A stretch of DNA of 64,000 nucleotides, from contig JAEXBS010000006.1 in assembly GCA_023393915.1 (NCBI GenBank), positions 124,001-188,000 of the forward strand. The letters are read 5' to 3'. Under the pieces are notes generated by a model. That model saw only the letters and a list, made by a program, of their open reading frames with translations. It made no database searches and was not told the DNA's origin. Shown here in pieces: positions 25,903 to 36,000 of this stretch. Source of the DNA: Bacteroidota bacterium. GTDB lineage: Bacteria > Bacteroidota > Bacteroidia > Flavobacteriales > Weeksellaceae. Position numbers and translations under genes: made by a program. Position 1 is the stretch's first letter; each line of letters starts with the position of its first letter.

Positions 25903-27912
25903 ATGAAAAAGATTCTATTACTGCTCTTAGTTGCAGTTACGGTACTTGTTACCTGTGGTCGAGACGCTGATGATGATCCGAAGCCTACCCCAAAACCTAC
26001 CACTCCAGTTGCTCTAAAGGAAATTAAAATCTCTGAAGCAACAGTAGGTTTAAAGATTGGAGATACCCATCAATACAAAGTTACCTATGCTCCAGCTGAG
26101 GCAAAAGAACCCACTTATGTATGGGAATCTAGTGATACAGAAATAGCAACTATTTCTAGTACAGGACTACTAACAGGAGTGAAAAACGGCGAAACCACTA
26201 TTAAAGTTTCAACTAGTGATAGTAAATTCAGTTCAACTTCAAAAGTTACAGTTTCTGCTATTGAAGCAGAGTCAATTAATTTTGACAATAAGGAAGTTGA
26301 GTTAATGATAGATGAAAGCCACCAACTGACTTATAAGATAAATCCGGAGAATACGACAGATAAGAAAGTTTCTTTTAGTTCCTCGGACTCTAAAGTTGTT
26401 TCAGTTGATAGTACAGGACTTCTTAAAGCATTGACTCTAGGGGAGGCGAAAATTACGATTAAAACATCCAACAACTTAAGCGATGAAGCTGTAGTCAAAG
26501 TTTTGCCCATTCCATCAAGTGAAGTGAGAGTTGATCATGCTTCAGTATCCCTTTTTTTAGGTGAAAGCTTTCAAGTAAAAGCTACAGTATTACCGGAAAC
26601 TGCAACTGACAAGAAAATTATTTGGACTTCTGCAAATGAAAGTATTGCAACCGTAAGTTCAAATGGTAATATTAAAGGGATTGGAATTGGAAGTACTCAA
26701 ATATATGCTAGAACAGCATCTGGCACTCAAGCTACAGTACAAGTCGTGGTAAAAGCAATTGAAGTAACAGCAATTAATCTTGACAAAACCAGCGTGTCTA
26801 TATTCATAGGTGATAAATTTCAAGTGAATGGGAAAGTAGTACCTGATAATGCGACAAATAAGAACATTATTTGGACTTCAGCCAATGAAAGTATTGCCAC
26901 TGTAAGTTCTAAAGGCTTAATCACAGGTCATAAGGCGGGAAGTACAAAAATATATGCAAGATCAGAATCTGGCGTTCAATCAACAGTTGATGTAACTGTT
27001 AAAGAAATTGAAGCTAGTAAAATTGCATTAAGTGCAACATCTCTCACATTAACACAAGGAAGTGTTTATGATCTAGCAGTGACCTTTACGCCTTCGAACA
27101 CTACTAATAAAGACGTTGTCTGGTCTTCATCTGACAATAATGTAGCTACTGTTGTAAATGGTCAGATTAAAGCGGTGAGTGATGGAAATGCAGTGATAAC
27201 AGCTTCGACGGCAAATGGGCGGTTGACAGCAACGTGTGCAGTAAAAGTAGTGATTAAAGGTATCGAAATGGCTACTCAACGAATTAGAATAGCTGAGACT
27301 GAAATTGCAGAGAACTCTGTACTCAAAATGGGTTCAGGTTCCCCTTACTATAATGCCACATGGACTAGCGAGAATCCATCAATCGCTATAGTTGCTATGA
27401 ATCCAGGTTCGAATTCAGCAAAAATTACCGGGGTATCCCCAGGATCAACCACCATAACTGTTACTTCAGAGGAAGGACATTCAACAGATTTTATTGTGAC
27501 CGTTGATAGTGTAACAGACATTGTGGAATTTTTTCTACGACCAGTTGATGGTTCAGTTTCTATTGGAGTAGGATACGTAAGTTATCAACCTGCATTGAAA
27601 ATTCAGAATAATTTAAAAGGAACTATTTATGTCCATGATTTTATTGTTGTGGATGATAAGGGCAATGTGAAAGCTCAACATAATTGGAATGGTATGTCTT
27701 TAGATTCAAACTGGTGGCTGAGATTTCCATTTCAGCATGATATAATTTATGGTAGCTACCAAAATTTCCAGAGTACTTTTAGAAATTATATAGGATTTGT
27801 CAGGTTTTACTACAATGGAAAGGAGTTTAGCATTGCGATGAGAGGTAATCCAAATTCAACAATTGATTTTTCATCAAAACATCAAAAAACTGGAAGAGTT
27901 TTAACCAGATAA
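25903..27912 (+). CDS. Lipoprotein with six bacterial Ig-like (BIG2) repeats
   Basis: A 669-residue surface or periplasmic lipoprotein. The signal peptide ends at lipobox VLVTCG, Cys 19, followed by a Pro/Lys/Thr-rich tether. Six BIG2-type domains of about 80 residues follow from about residue 36 to 530, each with the pattern I-x-W-x-S-x-x-x-x-I-A-T-V-x-x-x-G and a closing T-V strand. Repeats 3 and 4 share IIWTSANESIATVSS exactly, pointing to recent duplication. The last ~130 residues form a unique C-terminal domain that may carry the binding function. Roles in adhesion or polysaccharide binding are typical but unproven here. Confidence 0.88.
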   Translation: MKKILLLLLVAVTVLVTCGRDADDDPKPTPKPTTPVALKEIKISEATVGLKIGDTHQYKVTYAPAEAKEPTYVWESSDTEIATISSTGLLTGVKNGETTIKVSTSDSKFSSTSKVTVSAIEAESINFDNKEVELMIDESHQLTYKINPENTTDKKVSFSSSDSKVVSVDSTGLLKALTLGEAKITIKTSNNLSDEAVVKVLPIPSSEVRVDHASVSLFLGESFQVKATVLPETATDKKIIWTSANESIATVSSNGNIKGIGIGSTQIYARTASGTQATVQVVVKAIEVTAINLDKTSVSIFIGDKFQVNGKVVPDNATNKNIIWTSANESIATVSSKGLITGHKAGSTKIYARSESGVQSTVDVTVKEIEASKIALSATSLTLTQGSVYDLAVTFTPSNTTNKDVVWSSSDNNVATVVNGQIKAVSDGNAVITASTANGRLTATCAVKVVIKGIEMATQRIRIAETEIAENSVLKMGSGSPYYNATWTSENPSIAIVAMNPGSNSAKITGVSPGSTTITVTSEEGHSTDFIVTVDSVTDIVEFFLRPVDGSVSIGVGYVSYQPALKIQNNLKGTIYVHDFIVVDDKGNVKAQHNWNGMSLDSNWWLRFPFQHDIIYGSYQNFQSTFRNYIGFVRFYYNGKEFSIAMRGNPNSTIDFSSKHQKTGRVLTR

Positions 27913-27959
27913 TACTGGTAAACTGATTAGAAATTGTAAAGTATCTAGAATTTTGGCAT

Positions 27960-27995
27960 AAAGCCATCTCGATAATTTTATCGGGATGGCTTTTT
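27960..27995 (+). terminator. Strong rho-independent terminator
   Basis: AAAGCCATC at 27960-27968 pairs with GATGGCTTT at 27985-27993; inner CGATAA/TTATCG extends the stem, and the Ts continue to 27995. It ends the Ig-repeat gene. Confidence 0.88.
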
Positions 27996-28208
27996 CAATT
28001 CGTCTTGTGTTAGCCAGTTCTCTTATGTTTATTTATATTTTTACTTTGCGTACTGTCGAAAAAGATCCATTGTATATGTTCTTTTGTTTTTGTTCACAGG
28101 CAGAGGCAAATCTATATGTAATTAATTAAGTATAGAGAGCGGTAATGTGCCGGACTTTGTCAATTATATTTTGACATTACCTTTTCTTGTAGTAGGTAAC
28201 ACCTAATT

Positions 28209-28703
28209 TTATTTCTTGAGTAAAAGCTCATCCAATTGCTCAAAACACTGAGTGATTCCTTCTTTAAATCCCATTTCAATTATCGTTTCAATGTCTTCAA
28301 ATTTGTCATGGGTAATAGTAATTTCCATCAGCGTTTGATCATTTTCCTTTTTAAACTTTATATCCCAATGAGAATCGGTGAGTTCAGTGGAACGATTTCC
28401 GTTTTCATCACTGAACCAATCAATCCAAATGAGTCGGTTAGGTTCTTCTATCTTCTGATATTCTACTTTACCCCAATGCTCTTCTCCATTAGGTCCGTTC
28501 ATGGAGTAGAGCCATCCTCCCTTAGGACTTAGTTCATGGCTTTTGGTAACTGCGCTCCAGGGTTTGGGTCCCCACCACTGGTCTAGTAGTTCGTTTTTTG
28601 TCCAAGCGTTCCATACTTCACTGATATCGGCATTAAAGCTTCGTTTAATATGAATAGCTTTATGTTCTTTGTCGAGTTTAAACTCGGTGCTATTTGGTGT
28701 CAT
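28209..28703 (-). CDS. SRPBCC/AHSA1 domain protein
   Basis: A 164-residue protein of the START-like SRPBCC superfamily, AHSA1 (activator of Hsp90 ATPase homologue 1-like) group. It shows the typical start with FNADISEVWNAWTKNELLDQWWGPKPW, then YSMNGPNGEEHWGKVEYQKI and the C-terminal helix GFKEGITQCFEQLDELL. These proteins bind small hydrophobic ligands; the physiological role is unknown. It is the last ordinary gene before the conjugative element. Confidence 0.88.
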   Translation of the reverse strand: MTPNSTEFKLDKEHKAIHIKRSFNADISEVWNAWTKNELLDQWWGPKPWSAVTKSHELSPKGGWLYSMNGPNGEEHWGKVEYQKIEEPNRLIWIDWFSDENGNRSTELTDSHWDIKFKKENDQTLMEITITHDKFEDIETIIEMGFKEGITQCFEQLDELLLKK

Positions 28704-28918
28704 AAGGATTGGTATTTGGTGTTTTGAAACTTTTCTTTTTTGGTGAAAGTAGGACTTTGACTAACCTCTTTTCTCCTTCAAAATGAGTGAAATATTTAAG
28801 CCAGTGGGCAGAAAATCGGATGCATAATTCTGGCGTAATTTTCTACTATTTGTAGCACGGAAACTAAGCTCATTTTCTTATAAATCTTTTCCGGCTCTAC
28901 TTTTCCTTGCTTTTTTTA

Positions 28919-29020
28919 GCCAAAAACTCGGTAATTCCCATCGGATTTCATGGAAAATCAAGCAGATTTCTTGGACAAATCGTCCAAAAAACTCGCGAAT
29001 TCCCCTGGATTTCGTCCAGC
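28919..29020 (+). other. Candidate oriT: direct and inverted repeats upstream of the relaxase
   Basis: Two imperfect 34-bp direct repeats, 28920-28953 and 28984-29017, both read CCAAAAA-ACTCG-x-AATTCCC-x-x-x-GGATTTC. Between them TTGGAC (28971-28976) and GTCCAA (28982-28987) form a hairpin with a 5-nt loop. GTCCA occurs again nearby. The array sits about 130 bp upstream of the relaxase gene inside a 445-bp gene-free gap, the normal place for an origin of transfer. No nic site could be identified. Confidence 0.45.
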
Positions 29021-29148
29021 AGCGTCCAAATTTTAACAACGTAGTACAACTTTTTGGAATTATACCCTAGAGCTCACCCAAAGTTTGCAGTTTTGGAAAA
29101 GAGAGAGGCATACTAATTTTTCCGATCTCAAAAATAGAATTAATAGAC

Positions 29149-30624
29149 ATGGAAATGATTGCAAAATTACTAGGTTCCACTAGTACTAGTTTTCAAGCGG
29201 TAAAATACCATTACGATAAAAAGGATATTGATACAGGAGAGCTACTTCTAGTAAAGAATTTCCCGAGTCCTATTGATCTTTCCTCTTCTCCGGAACTTAT
29301 TAAAGAGTACCTGAAAAAAGTAAGTTCAAGAAGCTGGTCCAAGCAACCTCAGTTTCATGTGAGTATCAGTGGTAGGCTTCAAAACTATTCAAAAAAAGAA
29401 TTTTTAGCTCTTGGTCAACGATTTATGCATCATCATGGATTTGGGAAGCAGCCCTATCTCGTCATCTTTCATAAAGATACTTCGAACCGACATATTCATT
29501 TGGTTTCTACTCGAATTGATATTGAAACAGGTAAACGGATTCCTTCTTATTATGAGGTCTATCCTATAGGTCGATCTTTACATAAGGCTATGGAAGAAAC
29601 TTTGGGCATTAGTTATGAAAAGAAAGCAAAAGAACTACTTTCTTATAAAACGAGCTCCCTAGAAGATCTTTTACTGCTCTTCAGGCGGGAAAGTATGCCT
29701 GGCTATTACAGTAGAAAAAAAGATAGCTATGTGGTTAAAGTGGGTGCTGTAACCGTGCTGTCTTTTCAAAAGGAAGAAGTTTCTTTAAGTCTTTCAAATG
29801 ATATTAATCGGCTAGATGAGATTAGACAGCAATTTGAAAAATTTAAAGAACTCTACTCCTCAAAAGTCTTTGCAGTCGATAGAATGGAGCAGCCATGGAA
29901 GTCTAAAAAGCTGAATCTTCCTAAAAAAAAGGATACAACTTATCATTCGGAGCTTACTTTTAAAATGAAGGAGCTTTTTTCTCTCGACTTGGTATTTGAG
30001 AAAGAGAAAGATTCTGAGCATTTACAAGCAGCGGTTATTGATCATAGCCAAAAGGTAGTGTACCCAAAGGAACTTACTGGGGAAATCGTTAAGCTCTTTA
30101 CCCTCACCCCCGATCGAATTGAAAGAAATCTTTTTCTTTCTCTCAATAATTATGGGATTTCAAGTGAGAGGGAAAGAAAGCTTCTACTAGAAGTGTATAA
30201 GGATCCTAACCTTAAGGACTTTATGATTTTTAAGTCTGCGCAGAGAAAACGTCCTTCCCTTTACAAAGACATCCAGAAAGAGGTGCGGGCCTTTATCGGA
30301 AACCCTAACCTTCCGGGAATTCAGGTAGTGCAGAGTAAAGCCGATGGACTCTTTTACGCTGTTCATACAAGGTCTCATTATCTAGAGCCGCTCCAAACCT
30401 TAGTAGGACCCAGCCTCTATGAAAAGTATACCCAAAGATTAGAAGCAGGAATCGCCCTCAATTATCATAAGACTTCGGAGGAATCGATGGATTCTACTCA
30501 AAGTAGAACGAGTACGCAGAAAACAACAGGCTTTGAGGTTCTTAAAAAGCTTTTAGAGTCCGTAGCTCAAGGGAAGCCTCAAGACGAGCTTCAGAAAAGA
30601 AAACGTAAAAGACCTATAGTATGA
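29149..30624 (+). CDS. Relaxase / mobilization nuclease (MobB-like)
   Basis: A 491-residue relaxase that nicks one strand at oriT and stays covalently bound to the transferred DNA. The HUH-type metal site is visible as HIH at residues 115-117 (SNRHIHLVSTR), with an upstream histidine cluster HHH at 94-96 and QFHVSISG before it; a candidate nucleophile tyrosine is in the N-terminal 30 residues. The C-terminal half is helical and unassigned. No separate MobA gene precedes it in this window. The stop overlaps the next gene by 4 bp. Confidence 0.85.
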   Translation: MEMIAKLLGSTSTSFQAVKYHYDKKDIDTGELLLVKNFPSPIDLSSSPELIKEYLKKVSSRSWSKQPQFHVSISGRLQNYSKKEFLALGQRFMHHHGFGKQPYLVIFHKDTSNRHIHLVSTRIDIETGKRIPSYYEVYPIGRSLHKAMEETLGISYEKKAKELLSYKTSSLEDLLLLFRRESMPGYYSRKKDSYVVKVGAVTVLSFQKEEVSLSLSNDINRLDEIRQQFEKFKELYSSKVFAVDRMEQPWKSKKLNLPKKKDTTYHSELTFKMKELFSLDLVFEKEKDSEHLQAAVIDHSQKVVYPKELTGEIVKLFTLTPDRIERNLFLSLNNYGISSERERKLLLEVYKDPNLKDFMIFKSAQRKRPSLYKDIQKEVRAFIGNPNLPGIQVVQSKADGLFYAVHTRSHYLEPLQTLVGPSLYEKYTQRLEAGIALNYHKTSEESMDSTQSRTSTQKTTGFEVLKKLLESVAQGKPQDELQKRKRKRPIV

Positions 30625-31256
30625 TCATTCTAATTGGAAATTTAAAAGGAGGAGTAGGCAAAACTACTCTTAGTCTTGCGCTCTCTTCTCATCTTTCTCA
30701 GAAAGAACAGAAAGTTACGCTCCTGGATATGGAATCCAGTGCTCCGCTTTATAGTCTCTATAAAGAAGAGTATAGTAGGGCGAACTATCTTCCCTATTCG
30801 GTCGAGCATTACTTAGATCCCAGGAAAAAATGGGATTATGCGCAGCTCTTACAAAAGAAAACGGAGCCGGGTTATTTTATAGTAGATCTGCCCAGTTTCC
30901 CAAAGAAAGAGCATCAACTGCTCATTCAATTAAGTGATCTGGTTGTAGTTCCTTATGAGTATTCCTCTCTGACGCTTCGCTCTACTCTCGTTTTTATCAA
31001 TTATTTAAAACTCTTAAATAACGGAAGTCCCATTTTCTTTCTGAGATGGAATTTAAATCGAAGTCGGGTTTATAAAAATCAATCAGCCATGGATCTATCC
31101 TTTCTAAAAGAAGGAGAAATTATAAGGTATCCGGTTTATAACCTCTCAGCGCTCTCAGAGCTTAGTGTGAAAGGACTAAGTTCAGAGCAAAGAGCTCCAG
31201 TAGCCCGAGCCTTCGATGAACTCTATGAGTACATTCAAGTAATTGAAAACGAATAA
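30621..31256 (+). CDS. ParA/MinD-type ATPase of the conjugative element
   Basis: A 211-residue P-loop ATPase with a deviant Walker A motif LKGGVGKTT at residues 8-16 and the following TLLDMESSAPL segment. It matches the ParA-like protein usually found next to mobilization genes in Bacteroidota conjugative elements (TraA-like). It overlaps the relaxase gene by 4 bp (ATGA), so it may help position the element or the relaxosome. No ParB partner is seen nearby. Confidence 0.87.
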   Translation: MIILIGNLKGGVGKTTLSLALSSHLSQKEQKVTLLDMESSAPLYSLYKEEYSRANYLPYSVEHYLDPRKKWDYAQLLQKKTEPGYFIVDLPSFPKKEHQLLIQLSDLVVVPYEYSSLTLRSTLVFINYLKLLNNGSPIFFLRWNLNRSRVYKNQSAMDLSFLKEGEIIRYPVYNLSALSELSVKGLSSEQRAPVARAFDELYEYIQVIENE

Positions 31257-31338
31257 AAATTCTTCTAGAAACAATTGCTCTAAAAATTTCAAAATAAGAT
31301 AAAAAGCTAAGAATTATTTCTTGCTTAAAAGGACTCCT

Positions 31339-32223
31339 ATGAAAACATTTATCTACTACCTTATTGTTCTCTACCTCCTTTACTATGGAGCGAATCTTCT
31401 CTATGACCTATTTATTCGTAGGAAAAAAGAGGGAAAAGAATCTTTGTTTGAAGAATCTGAATTTGAAATAGGAGAGGAGTTTTATGGGATTAGTCCAGAG
31501 AATGAAAAGGAAGTAGAACTTGAAATTAAGGAGCGAGCCCTAGGGGAGGAAAAAGAGATTTTAACGGAAGATTTTGCTCAAAATGAGGATTTAAGTAGTA
31601 ACCATGACTATTCAGTGCCTACAGAAAGCCTTCAAGGTGAAAATAGGAAAACAGCCCCTGTGGGATTAGTACCTCATTCAATGGAAACGGAAAATTCATC
31701 TCCGCGTTTATCCTCCTACAAAGAAGACGAAACACCCCGTTCATTAGAAAAAGAAGGTGAGAAGGTTATTCATTCAAGTGCTAAAAAAACAAGGTCTAAG
31801 CAGGCAGCTATGGCAAGCACCTTGCCCGCAGAAAAACCTTTAAAAAGTACAAACACTAACCCAAAAGAATCAGCTCCTTTAGACTCTTCTAGTAAAACTT
31901 CAGATCCTGAAGTAGAAGATCCACGAGAAAGAATCGCAAGACTTTTTCCAGAGTTTTCTTACAAGAAAGAACCTAGTGGAAGGGCTCAAGAAGTAGTACC
32001 AGAAGTTCAAGAGTCTCTGGTGGAAAAAGAGTCCCCTCCAGTAGTAGCTAATCTGAATAAGGACCAGTCTCAGGAATCAGAAGAAATGTACGACGCAGAA
32101 AAATGGAATAAGCTTTTTGCTCTAGCCGAAACCAGTATTACAGTGGAAACAAGTCAGGGCGTAAAAATCTATCAGTCCACACTAGCTCCTAACCAAAGGA
32201 AAATAGTAAAACCCAACCCCTAA
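31339..32223 (+). CDS. Hypothetical membrane-anchored protein of the transfer operon
   Basis: A 294-residue protein from ATG 31339, which has a purine-rich AAAAGGA upstream; a TTG at 31321 is a weaker alternative. One N-terminal membrane helix (about residues 3-22) precedes a long acidic, Ser/Glu/Pro-rich disordered region and a short conserved-looking C-terminus (EKWNKLFALAETSITVET). I do not recognise it; position suggests a TraB/C/D-like accessory protein of the element. Confidence 0.6.
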   Translation: MKTFIYYLIVLYLLYYGANLLYDLFIRRKKEGKESLFEESEFEIGEEFYGISPENEKEVELEIKERALGEEKEILTEDFAQNEDLSSNHDYSVPTESLQGENRKTAPVGLVPHSMETENSSPRLSSYKEDETPRSLEKEGEKVIHSSAKKTRSKQAAMASTLPAEKPLKSTNTNPKESAPLDSSSKTSDPEVEDPRERIARLFPEFSYKKEPSGRAQEVVPEVQESLVEKESPPVVANLNKDQSQESEEMYDAEKWNKLFALAETSITVETSQGVKIYQSTLAPNQRKIVKPNP

Positions 32224-32253
32224 ATTTTTTATTAACCTAAACTTTTATTTTTT

Positions 32254-32577
32254 ATGAAAACTTTATTTCAATCAAGAAAATTTTCTATCGGCCTTTTGGC
32301 TTTAGCTCTTCTTTTTGTGAGCACCCAGATGGTTTATGCCCAAGGAGGCGCGAGCGCTCTTTCTGGAGCCAACATCTCCATTCGGTCCTACTGGGAGCCT
32401 ATGAAACTCATCATTCAAGCCATTGGTGCTGTGGTGGGACTCATCGGTGGGGTTCGCATCTATAACAAATGGACCAATGGAGATCAAGACATCAACAAAG
32501 AGATTGTAGGCTGGGGAGGAGCTTGTTTGTTCCTAGTGATTGTTCCTCAGTTTGTGGGCGCTTTTTTCGGAATGTAA
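32254..32577 (+). CDS. traE: TraE family pilin-like protein (DUF4134)
   Basis: A 107-residue protein with a cleavable signal peptide (about residues 1-30, ending VYAQ) and two hydrophobic segments (LIIQAIGAVVGLIGGVRIY and the C-terminal GGACLFLVIVPQFVGAFFG). This is the DUF4134/TraE family, the VirB2-like subunit of Bacteroidota conjugation systems. Its TAA overlaps the ATG of traF by one base. Confidence 0.92.
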   Translation: MKTLFQSRKFSIGLLALALLFVSTQMVYAQGGASALSGANISIRSYWEPMKLIIQAIGAVVGLIGGVRIYNKWTNGDQDINKEIVGWGGACLFLVIVPQFVGAFFGM

Positions 32578-32888
32578 TGAGCTATCCACTGTTTCGGGGG
32601 ATAGGAAAACCCCTGGTGCTTTTTGGTCTTAAAGACCGCTTCATCTATCAGGCGATAGGTGGAGCGGCCTTAGGCCTAGTAAGTGCGGTGGTTCTTTCTC
32701 TTCCTTTAGGATTTCTGGGAATGCTGTTAGGGCTTGGTCTTGGTGGAGTGCTTATCCTTTGGACTTACAAAAGACAAGACAAAAAAGGTCTCTATCAAAA
32801 AGAGAAGACTTCAGATCAGTTGCTGGTCTATCCTAAGACGCTTTGCTGGAATCCAGAACCTAAAAAATCCTCCTATTTCAATAATTGA
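32577..32888 (+). CDS. traF: TraF family membrane protein (DUF4133, VirB3-like)
   Basis: A 103-residue protein from ATG 32577, giving MSYPLFRGIGKPL, the usual family start; a longer in-frame opening upstream overlaps traE in another frame and is not real. Two adjacent hydrophobic segments lie at about residues 24-60. DUF4133/TraF is the VirB3-like inner-membrane partner of the VirB4 ATPase, encoded next. Confidence 0.88.
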   Translation: MSYPLFRGIGKPLVLFGLKDRFIYQAIGGAALGLVSAVVLSLPLGFLGMLLGLGLGGVLILWTYKRQDKKGLYQKEKTSDQLLVYPKTLCWNPEPKKSSYFNN

Positions 32889-33074
32889 ATGGAAAGATTT
32901 GAAGGGAGTCCAAGGGTATCATCAAAACCTACCAAAGTCACCAAAATCTACAATAGTCAGCTAAACCCACAAATGAGCTACCAATAGTTCTAGAAAAACC
33001 CTAGTCCCCTTCATCCGGGCGCTACGCCAAAAAATTTAAAAACCATCTATTAAACCTAAAATCTTCGAATTCTT

Positions 33075-36000
33075 ATGAAACCTAAAATTCTTCCTTTCCC
33101 TTTGCCCTTCTTAGGCTACGAGACCAGTAGGCTCGACGGAGTCCCATTAGATTTTCTACTAGATTCTAGAGGACTACCCATTGTAGGAGTTGAGGTAGAA
33201 AACCTCTGTCTTCCTTACGGAGAGGATCCTTTGAAATACGAGGCTCAGCACGAAGCAATGAAAAGAGTCTTAGGCATTTTGGGAGAAGGAATGATGGTAC
33301 AGAAGCTCGATGTTTTCTCAAGGGAAGAGTGGGAATCAGATGCTCTAGCGAAGACAAGCTTTCTAGGGAAAAAGTACGAGGAGCACTTTGCAGGAAGATT
33401 AAGACAAAAGGTTCACTCTTACCTGTTTTTCGCTTTTGGAAATGAGGAGAAAGTATTAAAACAATCTTCTAGTGGACTCGAAGAGAAGCAGCAAATCCTT
33501 GGGGAGAAAGTCCAGAAAATTCTTTTGTCGTTAAAGTCCTTTGGACTGGAGCCTAAAGTTTTTGAAAAAAAAGATTTTGATCGTTTAATTCGCTCGATGC
33601 TCTCGATGAATTTCTCCTCCCTTCCTTTTTGGCAGAACTTAAGGACTTCTGCTGAAGGAATAAAATTAGGGGAAAGGAACGTAAAAGTTTTATCCCTAGT
33701 GGATACCGAGAAGATGGAACTTCCAAAGGAAGTGGAAGCTTCTTCTGAATTAACTCTGCAGTCTACTTTAAAATTAAGCGCCGCAGCAAAAGACAATTTT
33801 AGTTTTCTTCATGAGCTCTCTGATTCCTCGGTTGTGGTTTACCATCAGGTGATTCATATCCCTAGACAAAAACCAAGACTTCAGTATTTAGAGAAAAAGA
33901 AGAAAAGGCACGATGGAGTAAGCTCCAGTAATCCTTCCAATGCCCTTATAGCCAATGAAATCGACGATTTTCTTGTCTCTGTAGCTGTAGAAGGAACTTT
34001 AGTCGTGGATGCGCATTTTTCCCTTCTTCTTTGTGCCCCGGGCCAAAAAGAGATGGAAAAAGCGGAAAGCTTTGTTGAAACCAAACTCTTTTCAAAAGGA
34101 ATAGTAATCTCAAAAAATGCATACAATCAATTGGAACTTTTTCGCTCTGCTCTTCCAGGAAATGCATCCTCACTAAAATCGTACGATTACTTTGTTTCTT
34201 CGAGTGAAGCCGCCCTTTGTTTTTTCTTTTCTGAGCGAAAACCCAAAGACGAAGAATCGGATTTTTTCCTTCAGTTTACCGACAGGCAAGGCACGCCGCT
34301 TAAAATTGATTTAGCGGACCTGCCTATGGAGACAGGTAGAATCTCGAATCGGAACAAGTTTGTTTTGGGTCCATCAGGATCAGGGAAGTCTTTTCTTATG
34401 AACAGTATTGTAGAGCAGTACCTTCGGTACAACTACGATATAGTGATTGTTGATACAGGAGATTCCTATAAGAGTCTTTGTCGATTCTTTGGTGGAAAAT
34501 ACATTCAATACTCAGAAGAAAAACCCATCACCATGAATCCTTTCCTACTAAAAAGGGAGGAGCTCAATTTAGAAAAGCTCGAGTTTTTAACTCGTATGAT
34601 CTACCTGATTTGGCAAGGAGGAAAAAAGACGATTTCAAGCACAGAAAAGTCGGTATTAGACGCGGCATTAAAATCCTATTACGAGCATTTCTTTGAAGAT
34701 GAAAATCGATTTGAGACTCTCGAAACTTCCGCTGTTTCTTCTTACCTCAAAGACCTAGGAGAAGAAATTAAACGACCTAAAAATCAAAAACCAAAACCTT
34801 TAGAAAAGACTCGGAGCTTCAAAGAAAAAACCTACTACGATGTTTTAGGGATTTCTTCTAAGTCTAGTTTTGAAGAGATCAGGCATAGTACAAAAGTCTT
34901 AATTTCTAAGTACCATCCGGATGCAGCTCCAAATGTTTTTTCTCTTAGTGATAAGCCAGAGTCTTATTTAGCTCAGGAGCAAAGAAGAGAAAAGGACTTA
35001 GATCTTCTATCGGAAGTCTTAGAAGCTTATGAGACTTTAAGCGTTCCAGAAAAAAGAGAAGCGTACGATGGAAAGGTCTTTTTTCCTGCTCCAAGAGAGG
35101 AAAAAGAAGTTTCCTATTTAGATGAAAACCCTCTTTTCAGTGAACTAGACAGCCTTGAAGAATTAAGACCTCTGCTGTTACTTCAGGCCAAAAAAATACA
35201 CCGCTCACTAAAAGTAAAAGAACTTTCTTTCAATTCCTTTTATGAGTTCTGTGTCCTCTTTTTACCCAGATTTCTAAAGGCACAAAAGAAAGAGCTCTCT
35301 AAGGAGGACGCAGTAAGATACGAGATGTCGAAACAAGATTTTGACCTGGGTGCTTTTTTTATGGTACTAAAAGAATTCTATCGGGGAGGAAGTTACGAGA
35401 AGGTCCTAAATGAAATAGTGGACGAAAGCTTTTTTAATGAACCTTTCATCGTATTTGAAATCGATTCGATTAAAGACCATGAGAAGCTGTTTCCTTTAAT
35501 CACGCTCATTATTATGGATACCTTTATTCAAAAGATGCGCTATCGAAAAGGTCGAAGAAAAGCGCTTATTATTGAAGAAGCTTGGAAAGCGATTGCCTCG
35601 GAGCATATGGCCGGCTACATCCTTTACCTCTACAAAACCGTGAGGAAATTCTATGGGGAAGCCATTGTGGTTACCCAGGAACTGGATGATGTCATCTCCA
35701 GTCCTGTGGTGAAAGAAGCCATTATCAATAATTCCGATACGCTTGTACTTTTGGACCAAAGTAAGTTTCAAGAGCAGTTTGACCGAATCGCTTCCCTTCT
35801 CTCTTTAAATCCTTTAGAGCAAAGCAAAATCTTTACGCTCAACCGACTAGAGAACAAGGAAGGGAGAGGAAAATTCAAAGAATTTTATCTCAAAAGAGGA
35901 AGCTCGGGAGAAGTCTATGGAAACGAAGTTTCTTTAGAGCAGTACTTAGCTTATACCACTGAGAAACCCGAAAAGTCCGCAGTTGAAATTTATATTGATT

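Noticed and set aside
32469..32576. Upstream extension of the traF reading frame
   Set aside because: It overlaps traE in another frame; the family start MSYPLFRG begins at ATG 32577.
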